Shown: piece by piece, positions 1 through 7,941 of the stretch
Numbering within the stretch: the stretch's first letter is position 1
Layout: each line of letters begins with the position of its first letter
From: an uncultured Oscillospiraceae bacterium
GTDB taxonomy: Bacteria > Bacillota > Clostridia > Oscillospirales > Oscillospiraceae
Length of the DNA: 40,438 bases
NCBI GenBank assembly: GCA_947629245.1
Contig: CANRDC010000017.1
Span: 1 to 40,438, forward strand
Direction of reading: 5' to 3'
Position numbers and translations under genes: made by a program
Notes under the pieces: model-generated
Told to the model about the DNA's origin: nothing
Seen by the model: the letters and a program-made list of their open reading frames with translations, nothing else
Database searches by the model: none

Positions 1-474
1 GGCTCCGCCGTCGGTTCTGCCGTAGGTTCTGCCGTCGGTTCTGCAGTAGGCTCCGCTGTCGGCTCCGCCGTGGGTTCTGCTGTCGGTTCAGCCGTAGGCT
101 CCGCCGTCGGTTCAGCCGTAGGCTCCGCCGTCGGTTCAGCCGTAGGTTCCGCCGTCGGTTCTGCAGTAGGCTCCGCCGTCGGTTCTGCCGTAGGTTCTGC
201 CGTCGGTTCTGCAGTAGGCTCCGCTGTCGGCTCCGCCGTGGGTTCCGCCGTCGGTTCTGCCGTGGGTTCTGCCGTAGGCTCCGCCGTGGGTTCTGCCGTA
301 GGCTCCGCCGTGGGCTCCGCCGTCGGTTCTGCCGTAGGCTCCGCCGTCGGTTCTGCTGTAGGTTCTGCCGTGGGTTCTGCCGTGGGTTCTGCCGTGGGTT
401 CTGCCGTCGGTTCCGCCGTGGGTTCTGCCGTCGGTTCCGCCGTGGGTTCTGCCGTAGGCTCCGCTGTAGGTTCA
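1..474 (-). repeat. 12-bp tandem repeat encoding (Glu-Pro-Thr-Ala)n, about 39 copies
   Basis: The unit is 12 bp with mostly third-position variants. The array also has a higher-order order of variants: bases 1-77 recur exactly at 169-245, a spacing of 168 bp or 14 units. This suggests whole blocks were duplicated, not only single units. The array continues past the left edge. Confidence 0.95.
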
Positions 475-1406
475 GGCGTCGCGGGGATCTCAACGTCCAC
501 CGTGGAGGACCCGTTGAAGCCGTTATAATCGGCCGACACGGTCAGCACCGGGGAGGTCTCCTCCGCCCCGACGGTGAGGACGCCGCCGCTTATGGTGGAT
601 GCCGCGGCGCCGTCAACGCTCCAGACGGCCGTATCGGTCACATTCAGCTCCAGCGGCTGGTCGCCCGCAAGGACGTTCAGCGTCGCGGCGTAGTTCACGG
701 CGCCGCCGACGGACACGATATCGCTGTCCGCCGAGATCGTAAGGCTCTGGACCGTCATAGGCCGGATGGAAAACCAGCCCAGGCCGCTCCAATCGGCCCC
801 GGCCCCGCCGGTCCAGGCGCCGCCGTCCCAATACACCGGCCCGGCGCCAGCCTCATCCGCTCCGCCCGTCACGATATGTACATAGTCCTCGTCCACGGTG
901 AACTCGCCGGAGGCCCCCGCCGCGGTCACGACGCCGCCCTTCACGGTCACCTTGCCGGAGAAGGCGGGCGCTTCGCTTTCGGCCTCACGCGCCACCTCCA
1001 GCCGACCCGTCCCATTGGCGGAGGGCGCCCATATGGTCAGGCTGCTGCCGTCGGGCACATCAAAGCCCACCGTGCGCAGCACAGCGTTGTCCTTCAGGAT
1101 CAGATCTACGTCGCCGCTGACGGTGACGACGGAGGGCACCTCCACCTTCTCAACGTCGTCGTTGACCACGTACCAGCCCTCTTCCAGCTGGACCGTGCTC
1201 TCCATGACGAGCCGCGCCGTCACTGTCTCCGTGGTCTGCGTCTGCGGATCGTAGCGCTCCGCTTCCTCTTCCGGGACGATCACCACCGGATCGGGCAGTT
1301 CCATCCCGGTGTCGATGCCGCTGTCATCCGCATAGGCGCTCGCGCCGGCACATCCCGCCAGCAGTGTCAGACAAAGCAACGCGGCCAGAAATCTCTTACG
1401 CTTCAT
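1..1406 (-). CDS. Exported (lipo)protein with long Pro-Thr-Ala-Glu repeat stalk, 3' end outside window
   Basis: About 468 codons are visible and no stop is reached, so the C-terminus lies outside. The start at 1406 is preceded by GGAGGA seven bases upstream. The first residues are basic, then hydrophobic, ending LLAGC with Cys19, a good lipobox. An AYA|D signal peptidase I site follows a few residues later, so lipidation is likely but not certain. Residues about 30-200 look like a beta-rich pectate-lyase-like or carbohydrate-dressing region with valine-rich strands. A bacterial Ig-like segment around residues 215-305 contains the pattern LTISADSDIVSVGG. The rest is a pure EPTA repeat. The layout suggests a secreted domain on a flexible, Thr-rich stalk that could be glycosylated or span the wall. 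A downstream anchor or catalytic domain cannot be excluded. I do not recognise the family. Confidence 0.75.
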   Translation of the reverse strand, partial: MKRKRFLAALLCLTLLAGCAGASAYADDSGIDTGMELPDPVVIVPEEEAERYDPQTQTTETVTARLVMESTVQLEEGWYVVNDDVEKVEVPSVVTVSGDVDLILKDNAVLRTVGFDVPDGSSLTIWAPSANGTGRLEVAREAESEAPAFSGKVTVKGGVVTAAGASGEFTVDEDYVHIVTGGADEAGAGPVYWDGGAWTGGAGADWSGLGWFSIRPMTVQSLTISADSDIVSVGGAVNYAATLNVLAGDQPLELNVTDTAVWSVDGAAASTISGGVLTVGAEETSPVLTVSADYNGFNGSSTVDVEIPATPEPTAEPTAEPTAEPTAEPTAEPTAEPTAEPTAEPTAEPTAEPTAEPTAEPTAEPTAEPTAEPTAEPTAEPTAEPTAEPTAEPTAEPTAEPTAEPTAEPTAEPTAEPTAEPTAEPTAEPTAEPTAEPTAEPTAEPTAEPTAEPTAEPTAEPTAEPTAE

Positions 1407-1462
1407 GTCAGTTCCTCCAAAATCAGAAACTCATACAGCGGGTGGCTATCCTTTCCAAGGCC

Positions 1463-1491
1463 ACTTTAGCACATTGGGAACAAAAAGTAAA
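1463..1491 (-). promoter_or_regulatory. Probable sigma-A promoter of the repeat protein
   Basis: Read on the minus strand, TTTACT (1486-1491) and TAAAGT (1463-1468) are separated by 17 bases. It lies just past the metQ terminator and about 57 bases before the start codon. Confidence 0.5.
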
Positions 1492-1499
1492 GAGATGTC

Positions 1500-1545
1500 A
1501 CAAAAAGTTAAATGTCCCGGCCCATACGGACCGGGACATTTAACT
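1500..1545 (-). terminator. Rho-independent terminator of the met operon
   Basis: A perfect 15-bp stem (1506-1520 with 1531-1545) with a 10-base loop begins seven bases after the metQ stop. On the minus strand it is followed by a run of T. Confidence 0.9.
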
Positions 1546-1551
1546 TTGGTT

Positions 1552-2421
1552 TTACTCGGCGGCTTCCTCCGCGTCGGCATCCTCGGCTTCGGCGGACTCC
1601 AACTCCTCAACAGCATACTTGACGGCCACAGCAGCACCCTGATAGGTGTCGGTGATAAAGTCGGCGACCTCATCGGACTGCAGCACCTCCAGCAGAGCCT
1701 GGATGGCCTCGTTGTCCTCGTTGCCCTCCTTGACGCACAGAATGTTCGCGTACTCAATCAGGCTCTCGGAGGGGTCCTCCTTGGCCAGAGCGCCCACCTC
1801 GTTCAGACCGGCCTCGATGGCGTAGTTGCCGTTGATGACGGCCAGGTCCACGTCGGGCAGTATCTCGGGAAGCTGGGCGGCCTCCGCATCCTTGATATCA
1901 TAGTTGTGGGGGTTCTCCTCGATGTCATAGATGGTGACGCTGGAGGGGTCTGCGTCGTCGGGCAGCTTGATCAGGCCCTGCTTCTGGAGCAGGAACAGGG
2001 CACGGGCACCGTTGGAGGCGTCGTTTGGGATATAGATGGTAGCGCCGTCCTCCAGCTCATCCAGAGAGGCAGTCTTGCCGCCGTAAATGCCCAGAGGCTC
2101 GTAGTGCACGGCGCCAAGGCTCACCAGATGGGTGTCCTGCTCCTCATTGAAGCTCACCATGTAGGGCTCATGCTGGAAGTAGTTGGCGTCCAGGTCGCCG
2201 CTCTCCACGGCCAGGTTGGGCTGGATATAGTCGGAATAGATCTTGATGTCCAGCTTGATGCCCTGCTCGGCCAGGAGATCGGCAGCATATTCCAGGATCT
2301 CCGCGTGGGGCGCGGGGGAAGCGCCGATGGTGAGGGTGACGGTCTCTTCGTCGGCCAGAGCGGCCGCGCCCAGGCTCAGTACAAGGGCCAGGGCCAGGAT
2401 GGTGGAAAGAATCTTTTTCAT
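1552..2421 (-). CDS. metQ: Methionine ABC transporter substrate-binding protein (NlpA/MetQ family)
   Basis: 289 residues. It captures methionine outside the membrane and delivers it to MetI. Family marks include TIGASPAPHAEIL after the signal, DANYFQHEPY, the 'YIPNDASNGARAL' segment and the 'AVINGNYA' ligand-pocket region. The start is set by AAGGAG nine bases upstream. Unusually, the signal peptide has no lipobox cysteine: it ends GAAALADEE, a signal peptidase I type site, whereas MetQ in Gram-positives is normally lipid-anchored. The C-terminus carries an extra acidic Glu/Ala tail of about 18 residues. It is the last gene of metN-metI-metQ, 40 bases after metI and just before a strong terminator. 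Family assignment is firm; the substrate is inferred from the Met-type T-box leader. Confidence 0.93.
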   Translation of the reverse strand: MKKILSTILALALVLSLGAAALADEETVTLTIGASPAPHAEILEYAADLLAEQGIKLDIKIYSDYIQPNLAVESGDLDANYFQHEPYMVSFNEEQDTHLVSLGAVHYEPLGIYGGKTASLDELEDGATIYIPNDASNGARALFLLQKQGLIKLPDDADPSSVTIYDIEENPHNYDIKDAEAAQLPEILPDVDLAVINGNYAIEAGLNEVGALAKEDPSESLIEYANILCVKEGNEDNEAIQALLEVLQSDEVADFITDTYQGAAVAVKYAVEELESAEAEDADAEEAAE

Positions 2422-2461
2422 TTTGGGTTTCTCCTTTTTTTAATTTTCATTTTTAGTATGT

Positions 2462-3154
2462 TCACCGGATGCGTTTGTCGCTCCGTTTGGTGATGGTGTT
2501 GCCGGTGCTCTGGAAGATCTGCACCAGGATGACCAGGAGGATGACCATGACCCACATGACCAGCTCCCGCCTGCGGTAGTAGCCGTAGTTGATGGCGATA
2601 GCGCCCAGGCCGCCGCCGCCCAGGATGCCCGCCATGGCCCCGTAGCCGAAGATGGTGATCAGAGCCACGAAGAGGTTGGACAGCAGCGCGGGCTTGGCCT
2701 CGGGGATGAGGACCTTCATGACGATCTGCATAGGACTGGCGCCCATGGACTGGGCCGCCTCGATCACCCCCTTGTCTACCTCCCGGATGGAGGTCTCCAC
2801 CAGCCGCGCCACAAAGGGGAACGCGGCGATGGTCAGCGGTACGATGATGGCCTTCGTGCCCACGGACGTGCCCACAAAGAACCGGGACAGGGGCAGTACC
2901 ACCACCAGCAAAATGAGGAACGGCACGCTGCGCAGCAGGTTGATGACCACGTTCAGCACCTGCATCACCGGCGTCGGCAGAGGCCGGATGCCCCGCTTGT
3001 CACCGGTCACCAGCAGCACCCCCAAGGGCAGGCCGATCAGAAAGGCCAGCAGCGTGGGCAGGATGGTCAGCGGGAAGATGGTCTCCAGGACCGCCGTTAC
3101 AAGGTCGTTGTGGACGATGTCGCTCAAAAGCTCCACATTTTTCTCACTGAACAA
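2462..3154 (-). CDS. metI: Methionine ABC transporter permease
   Basis: 230 residues with about five or six membrane spans. It is the transmembrane channel of the methionine importer and works as a dimer with two MetN subunits. The cytoplasmic coupling loop (EAA motif) is seen around residues 130-150 as EAAQSMGASPMQIV, where it would dock on MetN. Length and order fit MetI. Its start overlaps the end of metN by 11 bases, which indicates translational coupling. Expression should follow the T-box leader ahead of metN. Confidence 0.93.
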   Translation of the reverse strand: MFSEKNVELLSDIVHNDLVTAVLETIFPLTILPTLLAFLIGLPLGVLLVTGDKRGIRPLPTPVMQVLNVVINLLRSVPFLILLVVVLPLSRFFVGTSVGTKAIIVPLTIAAFPFVARLVETSIREVDKGVIEAAQSMGASPMQIVMKVLIPEAKPALLSNLFVALITIFGYGAMAGILGGGGLGAIAINYGYYRRRELVMWVMVILLVILVQIFQSTGNTITKRSDKRIR

Positions 3155-4172
3155 GGTCCGTCACCTCCTCCGCCGTCACGCCGGGTATTTCTCGTAAGTA
3201 TATCAGCGCTCTGGCCGCCTCGGTCTCGTCCTCGGGCAGGCCCAGCACCATGGTGCCGAAGCTCTTGTCCCCCACGGTGCGGGTGTCGGCGCTGATGATG
3301 TTCAGGCAGATGCCCTGCTGGGCCGCCAGGGTAGCGATGATGGGCTCGCCGGAGGTGGCCCCGTTGAAGGCCAGCCGCACCAGCCGGTTTTCCGGCAGAA
3401 CGTGGATCTTCTCGCCGCCCGGCATCACCAGACGCCGCCCCGCTTCGGTCTTTGGATTGGAGAAGATGTCCGATACGTCCCCCTGCTCCTGGATGACGCC
3501 CCCGTCCAGAATGGCCACCCGATCGCAGATCTGCTCCACCACCCGCATCTCGTGGGTGATGACCACCACCGTCACCCCAAGCTCCCGGTTGATCTTCTTC
3601 AAAAGGTCCAAGATGGACTGGGTGGTGGTGGGGTCCAGGGCGCTGGTGGCCTCGTCGCACAGCAGCACCTGGGGCTGGGGATACTCGGCCAGGGACCGGG
3701 CGATGGCCACCCGCTGCTTCTGGCCGCCGCTGAGCTGCACCGGATAGGCGTCCGCCTTGTCGGGCAGGCCCACCATCTCCAGCAGCTCCTTCGCCCGCTT
3801 CTCCCGCCAGCCCTTCTCGCCCCTGAGCCCGTTCAGCTCCAGAGGGAAGCAGATGTTTTGCAGCGCAGTGCGCTGCATGAGCAGGTTGAAGCCCTGGAAG
3901 ATCATGCTCATGCTCCGGCGGGCCTTGCGCAGGTCCTTCTCCCTGAGGGCCGTCAGCTCCTGACCGTTCACGGTCACCTTGCCGCCGGTGGGCCGTTCCA
4001 GCAGGTTGATGCACCGGACCAGGGTGCTCTTTCCCGCGCCGGACAGGCCGATGATGCCGAAGATCTCGCCTTTTTGTATCTCCAGGTTGATATCCTGCAG
4101 GGCCTCCACCTTGCCGTCGCCTGTGCCGAAGGTCTTGTACAGATGCTCGATGCGGATGATCGTCTCGCTCAT
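3144..4172 (-). CDS. metN: Methionine ABC transporter ATP-binding protein
   Basis: 342 residues. Walker A is GLSGAGKST at 42-50, the ABC signature LSGGQ at 147-151 and Walker B VLLCDE near 169-174, with the H-loop 'VITH' following. Residues after about 260 form the extra C-terminal NIL-type domain, which in this family senses methionine and slows transport when the cell is full (trans-inhibition). It is the first gene of the operon, about 20 bases after the terminator stem of a T-box leader. GAGGGA lies just ahead of the ATG. There is no sign of damage. This is the most secure member of the transporter. Confidence 0.95.
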   Translation of the reverse strand: MSETIIRIEHLYKTFGTGDGKVEALQDINLEIQKGEIFGIIGLSGAGKSTLVRCINLLERPTGGKVTVNGQELTALREKDLRKARRSMSMIFQGFNLLMQRTALQNICFPLELNGLRGEKGWREKRAKELLEMVGLPDKADAYPVQLSGGQKQRVAIARSLAEYPQPQVLLCDEATSALDPTTTQSILDLLKKINRELGVTVVVITHEMRVVEQICDRVAILDGGVIQEQGDVSDIFSNPKTEAGRRLVMPGGEKIHVLPENRLVRLAFNGATSGEPIIATLAAQQGICLNIISADTRTVGDKSFGTMVLGLPEDETEAARALIYLREIPGVTAEEVTDLVQ

Positions 4173-4189
4173 ATTTCCCTCTCTGACAA

Positions 4190-4475
4190 CAAAATCGTCC
4201 TTGATATAAAATCAAGGACGACATTTATACGCCGTGGTACCACCTTGCTTCACCCGCCCCTCACGGGACCGGGCCTTTGAGGGTTCCAACAAACCCCTGC
4301 GCTGTCACGGGCGCCCCCGTCGCGGACTACATATCGCCCACGCGGCTCCAAGACCATGTTCGGCGGACTCTCTGCACCCCTTCGCAGCTACCGGGGCTCT
4401 CTGCGGCATAACCTTTCCGCTTACTCTTCTTTTCATTGCCTTTGTGTGGTATTCGATTGTCCCTCTCGCGAGGTT
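4190..4475 (-). promoter_or_regulatory. T-box leader of metNIQ, probably sensing uncharged tRNA-Met
   Basis: Read on the minus strand, the leader contains an AGTA-type element near the top of stem I and the AGAGAG-rich stem I apex. The T-box core AAGGTGGTACCACGG (around 4232-4246) pairs with the tRNA acceptor end. A terminator hairpin (4195-4205 with 4211-4221) followed by TTTT closes it. An ATG at 4355-4357, on the 3' side of stem I in the context GAACATGG, is a candidate Met specifier. That fits the genes it controls: uncharged tRNA-Met would favour the antiterminator and switch the importer on. The T-box itself is certain; the specifier is inferred without folding. Confidence 0.88.
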
Positions 4476-4481
4476 GTGGCT

Positions 4482-4510
4482 ATTATAGCGCCGAAAAATT
4501 CCCCTGTCAA
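4482..4510 (-). promoter_or_regulatory. Consensus sigma-A promoter of metNIQ
   Basis: TTGACA (4505-4510) and TATAAT (4482-4487) on the minus strand with an ideal 17-base spacer. A 17-bp inverted repeat, ACACAAAA-A-TTTTGTGT, lies upstream at 4543-4559 and could be an operator or an AT-rich upstream element. Confidence 0.92.
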
Positions 4511-4570
4511 CCGACAGATGCGTCAAGATTTTTCCGAAACGGACACAAAAATTTTGTGTAAATTGTTAAA

Positions 4571-4601
4571 GCGCGGGACGGCATACTCTGCCGTCCCGCG
4601 C
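4571..4601 (-). terminator. Terminator hairpin after putP
   Basis: A 13-bp perfect GC-rich stem with a 5-base loop starts eight bases after the putP stop. The T tract after it is interrupted (TTTAACAATTT), so termination may be partial. Confidence 0.75.
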
Positions 4602-4608
4602 AAAACGC

Positions 4609-6063
4609 TTACTTCTCGGTATACGCCACGGCCCTGTCGAACAGGTCCTCCACGTCCTTGCCGGGGGCTTTGGTGACCAGAGACACGACCACCGCGGCCA
4701 AAAGGCCCGCGATAGCGCCGGGCACGATCTCATACACGCCCGTACCGGCCAGCTTCCACAGCCACAGGATATCCACGCCCGCGCCTACCACGATGCCCGC
4801 CACCGCACCGGCGAAGGTGAACCGCTTCCAGTACAGGCTCAGCATGATGGCCGGGCCGAAGGCCGCGCCGAACACGCCCCAGGCGTTCGACACCAGGTCC
4901 ATGATAGACCCGGCGTCCGGGTCCGCCGCGATGACCAGCGCTATGAGAGAGATCGCGACCACCACCAGCCGTCCGGCCCAGAGCATCTCCTTATCCCCTG
5001 CCTTATCCTTGCGGAACACGGGCTTGTACACATCGCTGGCAAAGGCGGAGGCCGCCGCCAGCAGCTGGCTGTCAGCCGTGGACATGCTGGCCGCCAGCAC
5101 CGCCGACAGCAATATGCCGGACACCACGGGCGGGAAGATCCGCCGGGTCATGGTGATGAACACCAGCGAGCCGCCCTCCACGGCCTCGTCGTAGCCCAGG
5201 AACATGCGGCCGATCACGCCCACCAGCGTGGCGAACAGCACGATCAGCACCGTCCAGCTCACGCCGATGGCGGCGGACTTTTTCAGGTCCTTCTGGCTCT
5301 TCAGGCTCATGAACCGGATGATGATATGGGGCATGCCGAAGTAGCCGATGCCCCAGCCAAGGCCGGAGACGACGTCCTGCCAGGTGGTGAAGGGGTCCAT
5401 GTACCCCTCCGGCAGCGAGCTTTCCGCGCCGGGCCCCAGCAGGGAGGCGGCAAAGATGGGCGCGATCAGCAGCGCGCCCAGCATCAGCAGCCCCTGGAAG
5501 AAGTCCGTCCAGCACACGGCGGAGAAGCCGCCCAGGAAGGTGTAGCTGATGATGATGAAGGCCGCCAGATACATGGCCGTGGTCTCCTTGATGCCCACGA
5601 CCGTGCTGAACAGAGTCCCGCAGGCCTTCACGCTGGAGGCGGCGTAGATGGTATACGCCACCAGGAAGATGACCGCGCAGACGATCTGCAGGGCCTTGGA
5701 CCTGGACAGGAACCGGCGGGTCAGGTACTGGGGGATGGTGATGGAGTCGTCCGCCACGATGGAGAACTTCCGCAGCCTGGGGGCCTCAAAGATCCAGCTG
5801 AGCGTATAGCCGATGGCCAAACCTATCGGTATCCAGGTCTGCCCCAGTCCCAGAGCGTAGATGCTGGTGGGCATGCCCATGAGCACCCAGGCGCTCATAT
5901 CGGACGCGCCCGCGCTGAGGGCCGTGACCCAGGGGCCCATCTGACGGCCGCCCAGGAAGTAGCCCTTCTCGCCGCCGGAGCGGTTCTTGACGAAGAACCA
6001 CAGGCCGATGGCGATCATGAATACCAGATACGCGATGAAAACAACAACTTCGGAAACGATCAT
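4609..6063 (-). CDS. putP: Sodium/proline symporter
   Basis: 484 residues from the ATG at 6063, preceded by GAGGTG six bases upstream. A longer in-frame start at 6114 lies inside the upstream terminator and is unlikely. This is a sodium:solute symporter of about 12-13 membrane spans that brings in proline with Na+. Family marks are ALSAGASDMSAWVLMG in the first helices, the proline/Na+ site region, and AASMSTADSQLL in helix 8, where the Ser/Thr residues bind sodium. It lies 70 bases downstream of the alanine/glycine symporter, past a hairpin, so read-through from the glycine riboswitch promoter is possible. No separate strong promoter is seen. Confidence 0.9.
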   Translation of the reverse strand: MIVSEVVVFIAYLVFMIAIGLWFFVKNRSGGEKGYFLGGRQMGPWVTALSAGASDMSAWVLMGMPTSIYALGLGQTWIPIGLAIGYTLSWIFEAPRLRKFSIVADDSITIPQYLTRRFLSRSKALQIVCAVIFLVAYTIYAASSVKACGTLFSTVVGIKETTAMYLAAFIIISYTFLGGFSAVCWTDFFQGLLMLGALLIAPIFAASLLGPGAESSLPEGYMDPFTTWQDVVSGLGWGIGYFGMPHIIIRFMSLKSQKDLKKSAAIGVSWTVLIVLFATLVGVIGRMFLGYDEAVEGGSLVFITMTRRIFPPVVSGILLSAVLAASMSTADSQLLAAASAFASDVYKPVFRKDKAGDKEMLWAGRLVVVAISLIALVIAADPDAGSIMDLVSNAWGVFGAAFGPAIMLSLYWKRFTFAGAVAGIVVGAGVDILWLWKLAGTGVYEIVPGAIAGLLAAVVVSLVTKAPGKDVEDLFDRAVAYTEK

Positions 6064-6086
6064 GGGTAGCACCTCAAGAAACGCCC

Positions 6087-6107
6087 GCCCCCGGTCCTTC
6101 CGGGGGC
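6087..6107 (-). terminator. Hairpin between the two symporter genes
   Basis: An 8-bp all-GC stem with a 5-base loop, followed on the minus strand by GGGCGTTTCTT. The weak T tract suggests partial termination between the upstream symporter and putP. Confidence 0.6.
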
Positions 6108-6132
6108 GAAGCATGGTTTTCCGTCAAAACGA

Positions 6133-7593
6133 TCACAGTCTGGACTTGTCGCTGAAATATTCCTTGGTGGTCTTGATGATGACGCCGGACAGGGCAAGCA
6201 GGGCCACCAGGTTGGGGAAGGCCATCATGCCGTTGAGGGCGTCGGCCAGATCCCACACCACGCCGATCTTCAAGGTGGCGCCCACAGGCAGCAGCACCAG
6301 GAATACGATCTTGTAGAACACGCTCAGCTTGGTGCCCAGCTTTTTGCCGCACAGGTACTCGAAGCACCGGGAGCCGTACAGGGACCAGCTGATGATGGTG
6401 GAGAGCGCAAACAGGCTCAGGCCCACGGCCACCACCAGCGCGCCCAGCTTGCCGCCCACGATGGAGCCCATGGCCGCCTGGATCAGGGTGGCGTCGCCGT
6501 CGCCGCCCCAGGCGATGGCAAGCGTGTCGCCCATGCGGCAATAGCTGGTCAGCAGCACGAGGCTGGTCATGGTGCAGATGACGATGGTGTCCATGAACAC
6601 CTCGAAGATGCCGTACAGGCCCTGCTTGACGGGCTCGGTCTCGGAGGTGGCCGCGTGGGCCATGGGCGCGGAGCCCATACCGGCCTCGTTGGAGAACACG
6701 CCGCGTCCGACGCCCTTCTGGATGGTGTCCATGATCATGATGCCGAAGGCCCCGCCCAGAGCCGCCTCCGCGTTGAACGCGCCCTTGAAGATCATGGCGA
6801 AGGTCTGGGGGATGAACTTCACGTTGGCGAAGATGACGATCAGGGAGAACAGGATGTAGATGACGGCCATGACGGGCACCAGCTTCTCGGTCACGGAGCC
6901 GATGCGCTTGATGCCGCCGAAGAGCACCAGGCCCACGATCACCGCCACGACCAGGCCGAAGATCAGGCTGGTCAGGGGCACGGCCGCGCCGAACAGGACC
7001 ACGGTCTTGGCTGCGGCGTTGCCGCCGAAGGCGTTGATAGCGCCGTTGATGGAGGTGGCGATGGAGTTGACCTGGGTCATGTTGCCGATGCCGAAGGCGG
7101 CCAGAGCGCCGAACAGGCAGAACAGCACGCCCAGCCAGGTCCAGTTCTTGCCCAGGCCGTTCTTTATGTAGTACATGGGGCCGCCGACCCAGTCGCCCTT
7201 GTCGTTGCGCTCACGGTACTTGACCGCCAGCAGCACCTCGGAATACTTGGTGCACATCCCGAACAGGGCGCACAGCCACATCCAGAACACCGCGCCGGGG
7301 CCGCCCGCCACGATAGCGCCGGTGACGCCCGCGATGTTACCGGTGCCCACGGTGGCGGCCAGCGCGGTGGTCACCGCCTGGAAGGGCGTGACCTCGCCCT
7401 TGCCCGCCGCCTGCTTGGAGAACATCTTGCCGATGGTGTTCTTCATGGCGTAGCCGAACTTCCTGAACTGAGGGAAACCCATCCGCAGACTCAGATACAC
7501 GCCCGTGCCAGCCAGCAGGACCAGCAGTACCGGGCCCCATACCCAGCCGTCTACTGACTTGATAATGGCAGCGATCTTTTCCATTTTTGTCAC
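6133..7593 (-). CDS. Alanine/glycine:cation symporter family protein
   Basis: 486 residues with about 11 membrane spans. It belongs to the AGCS family (AlsT/DagA-like), which moves alanine or glycine with Na+. Marks are FQAVTTALAATVGTGNIAGV near residue 70, 'GGPMYYI', and SNEAGMGSAPMAHAA around residue 300. Two starts are possible: GTG at 7593, three bases after AAGGAG, and ATG at 7584, twelve bases after it; they differ by three residues. The glycine riboswitch directly upstream indicates that glycine is the controlling, and probably transported, amino acid. This combination is common in Firmicutes. Whether it imports glycine or relieves glycine excess cannot be told from sequence. Confidence 0.92.
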   Translation of the reverse strand: MTKMEKIAAIIKSVDGWVWGPVLLVLLAGTGVYLSLRMGFPQFRKFGYAMKNTIGKMFSKQAAGKGEVTPFQAVTTALAATVGTGNIAGVTGAIVAGGPGAVFWMWLCALFGMCTKYSEVLLAVKYRERNDKGDWVGGPMYYIKNGLGKNWTWLGVLFCLFGALAAFGIGNMTQVNSIATSINGAINAFGGNAAAKTVVLFGAAVPLTSLIFGLVVAVIVGLVLFGGIKRIGSVTEKLVPVMAVIYILFSLIVIFANVKFIPQTFAMIFKGAFNAEAALGGAFGIMIMDTIQKGVGRGVFSNEAGMGSAPMAHAATSETEPVKQGLYGIFEVFMDTIVICTMTSLVLLTSYCRMGDTLAIAWGGDGDATLIQAAMGSIVGGKLGALVVAVGLSLFALSTIISWSLYGSRCFEYLCGKKLGTKLSVFYKIVFLVLLPVGATLKIGVVWDLADALNGMMAFPNLVALLALSGVIIKTTKEYFSDKSRL

Positions 7594-7652
7594 TCTCTCC
7601 TTACGTTACAGTTTAAATCTTTAACGGGTCAAAAACCACGGTCAAACAAAAT

Positions 7653-7674
7653 GAGCTTACCAAATGGTACGCTC
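7653..7674 (-). terminator. Terminator of the glycine riboswitch expression platform
   Basis: GAGC-TACCA pairs with TGGTA-GCTC across a two-base loop, with one mismatch. It is followed on the minus strand by ATTTTGTTT. It sits about 40 bases after the aptamer and 60 before the coding start, so ligand binding could decide read-through. Confidence 0.7.
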
Positions 7675-7713
7675 AAGCAATCGGACAAATACCCACATTC
7701 CCGGCGGGTCATC

Positions 7714-7795
7714 ATTCTGTCCTTTTGCCTGAGAGTTTGAGCGCTTCGCGCCTTGCCCCTTCGGCCCCCGCATCGGATGCGGGCTTCTCCAGAAT
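7714..7795 (-). promoter_or_regulatory. Glycine riboswitch (single recognisable aptamer)
   Basis: On the minus strand the conserved core is complete: CTGGAGA, GCCGAAGGGGCAA, and AAACTCTCAGGCAAAAGGAC. The closing P1 stem is ATTCTG with CAGAAT. Only one full aptamer is visible. The 45 bases before it (7796-7850) form a GTCAG/CTGAC hairpin and may be the degenerate 'ghost' partner known from singlet glycine riboswitches, which is an inference. It controls the Na+ symporter downstream and perhaps putP. Confidence 0.93.
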
Positions 7796-7879
7796 CCCAT
7801 CCACTGTCAGTTCCGGCGTTCGGTCCTGACGGCTTCACCTGGCGATATCAAATTATTACGAAAGTTTTATTTTTCTTAT

Positions 7880-7908
7880 AATATAAACGATAAACGCTTA
7901 TTTTTCAA
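7880..7908 (-). promoter_or_regulatory. Sigma-A promoter of the glycine riboswitch transcript
   Basis: TTGAAA (7903-7908) and TATATT (7880-7885) on the minus strand with a 17-base spacer in an AT-rich stretch, just upstream of the riboswitch. Confidence 0.75.
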
Positions 7909-7941
7909 GTATGGGTATTTGACATTTTATTGTGTTCGACC

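Noticed and set aside
70-528. Plus-strand open frame of Gly-Ser-Ala-Val repeats
   Set aside because: A 12-bp repeat keeps all frames open; it has no ribosome site and lies antisense to the lipoprotein stalk gene, which has a signal peptide and ribosome site.
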